Positions 5,964 to 10,975 of a stretch of DNA of 10,975 nucleotides are shown in pieces (the first letter of the stretch is position 1; every line of letters begins with the position of its first letter). The notes below the pieces were generated by a model. The model searched no databases, was not told where the DNA came from, and was given only the letters and a program-made list of their open reading frames with translations. The DNA is from Bacillota bacterium (GTDB lineage: Bacteria > Bacillota > Dethiobacteria > Dethiobacterales > Dethiobacteraceae), in NCBI GenBank assembly GCA_024650095.1, contig JANKMV010000035.1:364-11338 (forward strand), written 5' to 3'. The translations under genes and the position numbers were made by a program.

Positions 5964-6011
5964 AAATCGGCTGACAGCGTACCCACTAGTGGGTTCACCG
6001 TCAGCCGATTT
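5964..6011. terminator. Strong terminator after mscL, possibly bidirectional
   Basis: AAATCGGCTGAC (5964-5975) pairs perfectly with GTCAGCCGATTT (6000-6011). A second, nested palindrome, ACCCACTAGTGGGT (5981-5994), can extend the helix across small mismatches. GCTTTTC follows on the plus strand, and on the minus strand AATTGTTTATAG follows, so it may also back up the transporter-operon terminator. Confidence 0.87.
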
Positions 6012-6053
6012 GCTTTTCACAATGAGAGTTTCAAGCTACCATGATTCTTAAAA

Positions 6054-6121
6054 AAGTGCTGTTGTACAACGAGCTATTTGCTCGAGCGCAACAGCACTAA
6101 TTAAGCTGCACTGATTCATTC
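6054..6121 (-). terminator. Transporter-operon terminator (copy 2 of the repeat)
   Basis: GTGCTGTTG (6056-6064) pairs with CAACAGCAC (6089-6097), and an inner CGAGC/GCTCG stem (6070-6074 with 6080-6084) lies across an internal loop. On the minus strand the stem is followed directly by a run of six T, a classic rho-independent terminator for the binding-protein gene ending at 6157. The hairpin and about 24 flanking bases are shared with 1234-1304. Confidence 0.85.
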
Positions 6122-6156
6122 GTATTTAACACTACTCTCCACTATCATAGCTAACA

Positions 6157-7731
6157 TTACGGATGCATGATGTGGTTAAGGGTGTAATAGGGAGTCAGAT
6201 GGGTATTGTTTGTAAACTCGCCGAGTTTCGGACCAACGAGGACCAGTGTGTCTAACATAACGATACCAACATTTGTATACTTGGCATGGACTGTCTCCCT
6301 AAATTCTCGCCAATACTGAAGGGCCAGATCGGGGTCAATCTCGGTGAGGGCCTTGTTATAGAGCTCATCTATTTCTGGTTCGTGCCCAGTGGTGTGGACG
6401 CCTTTAGAGGTGTACATATTCGCACTGTGGTACATGGAGTTGGTGGGAGCAGCGGTGCTCCAGGGGAAGATATTCCCGATATTGGGAGCTTTGGGATCCT
6501 CTTCTCTAACCAAGAACATGGCTTGAAATTGTACCTGGTCGACGACTTCAACGTCTACCTTGAGGCCGATCTCTTCCCAGTATCCTTGCAGCAAAGCAGC
6601 CTGATCGACCCCTGGGCCGGCAGGAGTATAATAGGTAATGGTTGGATCTTTAAAAGCATCTGGATAACCAGCATCTGCAAGTAGTTGCTGTGCACGTTCC
6701 GGATCATATTCGTCAGTTTTCCAAGCTGGGTCCCAACCATAGCCACCCGGATGCATAAACCAGAAACCTCCCGGCTGACCCTTTCCTACATAAAAGGTAT
6801 CGACGATCTCCTGTCGGTTGATGGCATAAGACATGGCTTGACGAACCCGGATATCCGAGGTCGGCTTATCAGTGATCCAGGTGCCCGGGAAACTAATATT
6901 CCAGGTCGTTGGATTACCGATGACTTGGGAACGAATGCCATCCTCACCCTCGAGTTCTACCACCCGGTCGGTGTTGATGTTCAAAGCGATATCCACGTCA
7001 CCCGTTCTAAGCATATTGATACGGGTCATTTCTTCGGGTACCAAGAGATCTACGACATATTGGTACGCAGGTACCTTACCCCAGTAGTCGGTATTGGCTT
7101 CTAATTTTAAACTGGTTTTGGAAATATACTCTACGAACTTCCAGGGACCTGAGCCAACTGGTTTTTTGCGAAACTCTTCAATTCCGACCTCTTCGATATA
7201 GTTTTTGGGTAAGATTTGCAGCGCATTAAAGGCAATGAGAAGCGGTGGTTCGGGAGTCTTGGTACGATAAACAAAAGTGTATTCGTCAAGTACTTCCATC
7301 GAGTCAAGATTCTTACCTAAATAAGGGGACCAAGGGTTGGTGGATTCGGGCACAATGAAGCGCTCCACGGTAAACAAGACATCGTGGGCGGTTAGTTGAT
7401 CTCCGTTGTGAAACTTGATATTTTCCCGGATTTTGAAAGTCCATGTATTTCCATCTTCACTGATTTCCCAACTTTCGGCCACTTTCGGAATAAAGTTGCC
7501 TTTATTATCCGTATCGACCATGAGATCATACAGACCTGCATTCCAAACAGACCCGTAAAAGATGGGATCAAATGATTCTCCCCCAAACGTAAAGGACGCC
7601 ATCGTGATTGTCCCAGTCGGCCCGGACGTGGCCGGAGGGGATGTGTTGGTAGGGGTACGTGAACTACAACCGGAAACTAAGAAAACTGTCACCAACAATA
7701 AGCAAAACAGAGTCTTGAGCGATTTTCTCAC
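6157..7731 (-). CDS. Peptide-type ABC transporter substrate-binding lipoprotein (family 5)
   Basis: This is the extracytoplasmic receptor of the importer encoded upstream. The 524 residues are typical of the SBP_bac_5 (OppA/DppA/NikA) class. The signal is basic MRKSLK, a hydrophobic core, and lipobox LVSGC with Cys22 lipidated, followed by a Ser/Thr/Pro linker. Family marks are the early PKVAESWEISEDGNTWTF-like segment (about 83-100), KFHNGDQLTAHDV, the GSGPWKF stretch near residue 195, and DIRVRQAMSYAINRQEIV (about 293-310). Ligand class (oligopeptide, dipeptide, metal chelate or other) cannot be decided. The start is GTG at 7731 with GAGGAGGG (7739-7746) seven bases away. It is the last gene of the operon, 141 bases after the F-type ATPase, whereas such receptors are often first. 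Confidence 0.93.
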   Translation of the reverse strand: MRKSLKTLFCLLLVTVFLVSGCSSRTPTNTSPPATSGPTGTITMASFTFGGESFDPIFYGSVWNAGLYDLMVDTDNKGNFIPKVAESWEISEDGNTWTFKIRENIKFHNGDQLTAHDVLFTVERFIVPESTNPWSPYLGKNLDSMEVLDEYTFVYRTKTPEPPLLIAFNALQILPKNYIEEVGIEEFRKKPVGSGPWKFVEYISKTSLKLEANTDYWGKVPAYQYVVDLLVPEEMTRINMLRTGDVDIALNINTDRVVELEGEDGIRSQVIGNPTTWNISFPGTWITDKPTSDIRVRQAMSYAINRQEIVDTFYVGKGQPGGFWFMHPGGYGWDPAWKTDEYDPERAQQLLADAGYPDAFKDPTITYYTPAGPGVDQAALLQGYWEEIGLKVDVEVVDQVQFQAMFLVREEDPKAPNIGNIFPWSTAAPTNSMYHSANMYTSKGVHTTGHEPEIDELYNKALTEIDPDLALQYWREFRETVHAKYTNVGIVMLDTLVLVGPKLGEFTNNTHLTPYYTLNHIMHP

Positions 7732-7828
7732 GTTTTAACCCTCCTCGATTTTTTGAGTTACGGTTTAGATCTGTTCACCCCTATGGCGATCGCTGCGATT
7801 CTAGCGAGTCCCAAGGATAAGGGTATAT

Positions 7829-7850
7829 TAAAGGCGTGCATACGCCGTTA
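7829..7850. other. Small hairpin in the ATPase-receptor intergenic gap
   Basis: GGCGT (7833-7837) and ACGCC (7842-7846) pair around a four-base loop, and TAA/TTA outside can extend the stem past one mismatch. No U tract follows. It may stabilise or partly attenuate the message between the ATPase and binding-protein genes. No convincing promoter for a separate receptor transcript was found in the 141-bp gap. Confidence 0.3.
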
Positions 7851-7872
7851 TTGTGGTTGGGAGTCTAACTAA

Positions 7873-8883
7873 CTACACAGACTTGGATTCACTTTTTGTT
7901 ATCCAGCCCTCCTCATAATCGCAGAGGTGGCACGTGGCGTAGTGTGTGCCGAACACTCTAGGTTCCGGCACCTCTACAGAACATTTATCAAAAGCAGCAA
8001 TGCAGCGCGTATGAAAGCGGCAACCGGAGGGAGGATTGATGGGGGATGGCATCTCTCCGCTGAGGACTATGCTCTCATCCTTCTCATCGGGGCCAGATAT
8101 CGATGAAGCTGATATCAGCGCCCTGGTATATGGATGCATTGGATTTTTAAAAAGTTCTTCCGAATCAGCATATTCCACGATCTGCCCCAAATACATGATA
8201 GCCACGCTGTGGCTCATAAAACGAACAGTGGCGAGATCATGGGCGATAACTAAATAGCTAAGATTATACTCATCCTGAATATCTTTGAGAAGGTTCATGA
8301 TCTGTGCCCGGATGGAAACATCAAGGGCAGAAACGGGTTCATCTAAGACAATCAGATCAGGATTTAGGGCCAAAGAACGCGCAACGGCGATCCGCTGCCT
8401 TTGCCCTCCACTAAACTCGTGGGGATAGCGATCCGCCCACTCCGGCATAAGACCTACTTGTTCCATGAGGGCCAAAACCCGGTTACGAATATCTTCCTTG
8501 TTCAGCTTGGCGTTTATCACCAATGGTTCGGCAATGATATCACGGACACGCATACGAGGGTTCATAGAGCTCCATGGGTTTTGCTGCACAGACTGAACCT
8601 TCGGTCGGTATTCATTTTTTAGCTCGGCATTGGAAAGCTTATAGATATCCCTGTCTTCAAAGAAAATGGATCCAGACGTCAATTGTTCCAGCAGGAGGAT
8701 GGCGCTGGCGGTAGTGGTCTTACCCGCTCCAGATTCACCTACAAGGCTTAGTGTCTTGCCACGTTCTATGGTAAAGGAGACGCCATCGATTGCCCTTACA
8801 TAACCAATGGTGCGCTGCATTACTCCTTTTCGCACAGGATAGTGCTTAACAAGATCTCGTGTCTCCAATAAAATATCTGACAT
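7873..8883 (-). CDS. Peptide-type ABC transporter ATPase, OppF/DppF type
   Basis: This cytoplasmic ATP-binding subunit pairs with the neighbouring D-type ATPase to drive import. From the ATG at 8883 it is 336 residues, with all motifs intact: Walker A GESGAGKT (49-56), Q-loop Gln101, signature FSGGQ (157-161), Walker B LIVLDE (177-182) and H-loop His215. The C-terminal oligopeptide-transporter extension carries Cys288, Cys294, Cys301 and Cys318 in the family spacing, a possible iron-sulfur site, plus Cys321. An in-frame start at 8958 would overlap the D gene by 73 bases and add 25 atypical residues. The ATG at 8883 lies two bases after the D-gene stop with GGGGGGTGA (8891-8899) upstream and gives the family N-terminus MSDILLETRDLVKHYP. 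A decayed paralogous fragment lies at 1306-1400. Confidence 0.94.
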   Translation of the reverse strand: MSDILLETRDLVKHYPVRKGVMQRTIGYVRAIDGVSFTIERGKTLSLVGESGAGKTTTASAILLLEQLTSGSIFFEDRDIYKLSNAELKNEYRPKVQSVQQNPWSSMNPRMRVRDIIAEPLVINAKLNKEDIRNRVLALMEQVGLMPEWADRYPHEFSGGQRQRIAVARSLALNPDLIVLDEPVSALDVSIRAQIMNLLKDIQDEYNLSYLVIAHDLATVRFMSHSVAIMYLGQIVEYADSEELFKNPMHPYTRALISASSISGPDEKDESIVLSGEMPSPINPPSGCRFHTRCIAAFDKCSVEVPEPRVFGTHYATCHLCDYEEGWITKSESKSV

Positions 8884-8885
8884 CT

Positions 8886-9875
8886 TTAGTTCACCCCCCA
8901 ACAATATACGGAATGATTGTCGCCGATTTTTGTCTCGGGCGGTTCCTTGTCCCGACAAATGTTCTTTGCCTCAGGACAGCGAGGGTAGAAGCGACACCCG
9001 GAAGGTAAATTTAACAGCGACGGCGGATGCCCTTTAATTGAATAGAGGCGATCGTCTTTGCGGTCAAGTCGCGGCACAGATTTGATAAGAGCTGACGTAT
9101 AGGGATGAGTGGGGTTATTAAATATCACTTCCGTACGGGCCGTCTCTAATATTTTGCCAGCATACATCACCGCTACCCGGTGGCACATCTGATACACCAC
9201 GCTGAAATCATGAGTAATGTAGATGATAGAAACATTGGTTTTTTTCTGGACATCTTTAAAGAGGGCTATATACTGAGCCTGAATTGTAGCATCTAGTGCG
9301 GTAGTTGGCTCATCGGCGATTAAAAGGCGGGGATTACATGACATACCGATAGCACCAACCACTCTCTGGCGCATGCCGCCACTAAGCTGATGGGGATAGT
9401 CACGCAGACGCTGTTCAGGAGCCGGGATATTTAGCAGACGCAGCGCGGAAATAACCTCTTCCTCTACCCTATCACCTACCAGCTGCTGGTGCTGGCGAAG
9501 TGGCTCCGCAATCTGATTTCCCACTGTATAAAGCGGGTTAAGAGAAGTCATGGGATCTTGAAGGATCATAGATATTTCCTTACCCCGCATTTTTCGCATT
9601 TCCTTTTTACTCAGTTCAAGGAGATTCGTACCATCAAGGATGATCTTCCCCGCCTTAATACGACCGGCCGGCTCAGGGAGTAGGCGCAAGAGCGACAAAC
9701 CAGTAACCGTTTTACCGCAGCCTGACTCACCCACGATACCCAGGGTTTCTCCCTCATCGACATGGAAACTAACTCCATCCACCGCTTTATACTCCCCCTT
9801 ACGTGTGAAGAAGGATGTGTGGAGGTCCTCAACTTGCAAAACGATGTTTTTGTCGTTGTTTTTGTTTTCGCTCAT
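8886..9875 (-). CDS. Peptide-type ABC transporter ATPase, OppD/DppD type
   Basis: This 329-residue cytoplasmic ATPase is the partner of the F-type subunit and should form a heterodimer with it under the two permeases. All catalytic motifs are present: Walker A GESGCGKT (49-56), Q-loop Gln106, signature LSGGM (164-168), Walker B LLIADEP (184-190) and His222 in THD. The C-terminal extension has the typical HPYT segment (257-260) and the GCRFYPRCPEA motif with Cys293, Cys300, Cys307 and Cys325, a quartet that matches the F-type partner. The ATG at 9875 overlaps the permease-C stop in an ATGA junction (9872-9875), implying translational coupling. A TGAGGC site lies at 9880-9885. Confidence 0.95.
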   Translation of the reverse strand: MSENKNNDKNIVLQVEDLHTSFFTRKGEYKAVDGVSFHVDEGETLGIVGESGCGKTVTGLSLLRLLPEPAGRIKAGKIILDGTNLLELSKKEMRKMRGKEISMILQDPMTSLNPLYTVGNQIAEPLRQHQQLVGDRVEEEVISALRLLNIPAPEQRLRDYPHQLSGGMRQRVVGAIGMSCNPRLLIADEPTTALDATIQAQYIALFKDVQKKTNVSIIYITHDFSVVYQMCHRVAVMYAGKILETARTEVIFNNPTHPYTSALIKSVPRLDRKDDRLYSIKGHPPSLLNLPSGCRFYPRCPEAKNICRDKEPPETKIGDNHSVYCWGVN

Positions 9876-10774
9876 AATTGCCTCAATTTCGGGTCTAGCT
9901 TATCCCGCAGCCAGTCACCTAGAAAATTGCCGGAAAGTACGACAGCGCCTATAACTAAACCAGGAAAGGCGGACATCCACCAGGCGCGGCTAATTTCGGC
10001 CCTGCCTTCGTTTACCATCATCCCCCACGTCGGGAATGGAGGTGGAACTCCTACCCCTAAAAAGCTTAAGCCTGCTTCCGCAAGAATCAACATCCCTACA
10101 CCCATAGTCATGATCACTAATAGCGGATTTACTACGTTTGGAAAGATATGCTTGAGCATGATACGGCCGGGAGAAGACCCCATAATGCGGGCCTGGGCCA
10201 CGAAATCTGCATTGCGCAGTTTGAGCGTTTCTCCACGAATCAAGCGGCAATAACCAGCCCAACCCAGTATCGACAACGCAAGAACGACTGTCTTAAAGCC
10301 AGGCCCCATGCTAACCGCCAGAAGCAGGGCCAAAAGTAGTGGGGGGAAGGAGTTGCTGACATCTGTGACGCGCATGATGATGGTCTCAAATCTTCCTCCT
10401 CTGTACCCGGCAAAGATACCCAGAATTGTGCCGATAGTTGCCGTAATCGCTATCACTAAAAAAGAAATACTAAGGGAAATTCTAGCCCCATAAATTATGC
10501 GACTGAGAATATCCCGACCTAAATGATCGGTCCCTAGGAAGTACTCAGGGCTACCTCCCGCCAGAAAAGAGGGCGGCTTTAGGCGATTTGCCATCGAAAT
10601 CTGGATCGGATCATGGGGTGCCAACTGCGGAGCGAAAATGGCAGTCAGAAAAAGAACGGTTAGAATCGTAATAGGGATATAAAAGTTTAGGTTCTTTACT
10701 ATATGGGTTAGCCAGGAAAGCCTACCAGAGGTAAAATGTGTCTCTTGTTTTGTTTTCTCTAAAACAGCGTTCAT
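9872..10774 (-). CDS. Peptide-type ABC transporter permease, OppC/DppC type
   Basis: This 300-residue inner-membrane subunit forms half of the translocation channel. The layout is the usual one: a cytoplasmic N-terminus, a first membrane helix (about 31-52), the OppC landmark LGTDHLGRDILSR (80-92), then five further membrane helices between about 100 and 285. The EAA loop that contacts the ATPases is FVAQARIMGSSPGRIMLKHI (191-210), followed by FPN, with the conserved Gly at 199. The end of the protein matches GDWLRDKLDPKLR-type tails. The ATG at 10774 has AAGGGAG (10783-10789) eight bases away and starts 17 bases after the permease-B stop. Its own stop overlaps the D-ATPase start by four bases. 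Confidence 0.95.
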   Translation of the reverse strand: MNAVLEKTKQETHFTSGRLSWLTHIVKNLNFYIPITILTVLFLTAIFAPQLAPHDPIQISMANRLKPPSFLAGGSPEYFLGTDHLGRDILSRIIYGARISLSISFLVIAITATIGTILGIFAGYRGGRFETIIMRVTDVSNSFPPLLLALLLAVSMGPGFKTVVLALSILGWAGYCRLIRGETLKLRNADFVAQARIMGSSPGRIMLKHIFPNVVNPLLVIMTMGVGMLILAEAGLSFLGVGVPPPFPTWGMMVNEGRAEISRAWWMSAFPGLVIGAVVLSGNFLGDWLRDKLDPKLRQL

Positions 10775-10791
10775 CCTCTTATCTCCCTTCT

Positions 10792-10975
10792 TTACGATTT
10801 TTGGTACCTGATACGAGGATCAATGAAAGCATACGCAATATCCACTAAAATGTATATAATGAGCACCATACTGGCCACCAACACGTTTACAGACTGGACA
10901 ACAGGGAAATCACGGGCCTGCACAGCTTCCACCAGCAGTCTCCCCACCCCAGGCCAGTTAAAAATAATTTCTGTG
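10792..10975 (-). CDS. Peptide-type ABC transporter permease, OppB/DppB type, C-terminal part only
   Basis: The last 60 codons plus stop of the first permease are present; the rest lies beyond the right edge. The translation begins TEIIFNWPGVGRLLVEAV, the conserved segment after the EAA loop in OppB/DppB proteins. It goes on through the final membrane helix (NVLVASMVLIIYILVDIAYA) and ends FIDPRIRYQKS, the family's usual IDPRIRY tail. It is the upstream gene of the operon as seen here, and any operon promoter lies outside the window. Confidence 0.93.
   Translation of the reverse strand, partial: TEIIFNWPGVGRLLVEAVQARDFPVVQSVNVLVASMVLIIYILVDIAYAFIDPRIRYQKS

Noticed and set aside
6286..7104. 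Plus-strand open frames opposite the substrate-binding protein
   Set aside because: These are antisense shadows of a clear family-5 receptor, without ribosome sites or known motifs.
7784..7812. GCGATCGC and TCGCT/AGCGA inverted bases between the ATPase and receptor genes
   Set aside because: A single octamer and a five-pair stem with an eight-base loop are expected by chance; no second copy was seen in the window.
8884..8958. 25-codon N-terminal extension of the F-type ATPase
   Set aside because: It overlaps the D-type ATPase gene, and the residues do not match the family; the ATG at 8883 has a proper RBS.

Overview
The window reads as chromosomal DNA from a low-to-mid GC Gram-positive anaerobe. 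Evidence is the strong Shine-Dalgarno sequences before most genes, frequent TTG/GTG starts, two SPase II lipoproteins and an enoate-reductase-type Old Yellow Enzyme. A Clostridia member such as a Desulfitobacterium/Desulfosporosinus relative would fit, but that placement is inference. Base composition is uneven: the diguanylate cyclase and HTH-regulator genes are clearly AT-richer (sampled 60-base rows 30-35% GC) than the peptide-transporter genes (53-58%).

Layout, left to right: (1) an OYE-family flavin oxidoreductase on the minus strand, running off the left edge, with its own promoter and RBS; (2) a spacer of about 470 bp holding a decayed piece of a second peptide-transporter ATPase gene joined to a copy of the transporter operon's terminator; (3) an orphan secreted lipoprotein (minus); (4) a plus-strand membrane diguanylate cyclase (TTG start, intact GGDEF and RxxD sites); (5) a minus-strand pair, winged-HTH regulator then membrane-anchored alpha/beta hydrolase, overlapping by 4 nt, with a good sigma-A-type promoter; (6) mscL on the plus strand, with a possible 17-codon leader; (7) a minus-strand Opp/Dpp-type ABC importer operon, in transcription order permease B (partial at the right edge), permease C, ATPase D, ATPase F, then the substrate-binding lipoprotein last.

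Convergent pairs are separated by strong hairpins (3584-3619 and 5964-6011), both T-rich on both sides. The transporter operon ends in a further hairpin (6056-6097), and a diverged copy of this lies at 1239-1276.

Functionally, the transporter proteins form one complete importer: lipoprotein receptor, two membrane subunits and two ATPases whose C-terminal domains each carry a cysteine quartet. The most informative unexpected signal is the scar at 1234-1400, where an oppF fragment (about 80% identical by hand alignment) sits directly beside a copy of the post-receptor terminator. It looks like the remains of a paralogous transporter cluster that lost about 2.5 kb. No convincing new defence system, CRISPR array, tRNA, rRNA or intact insertion sequence is visible.
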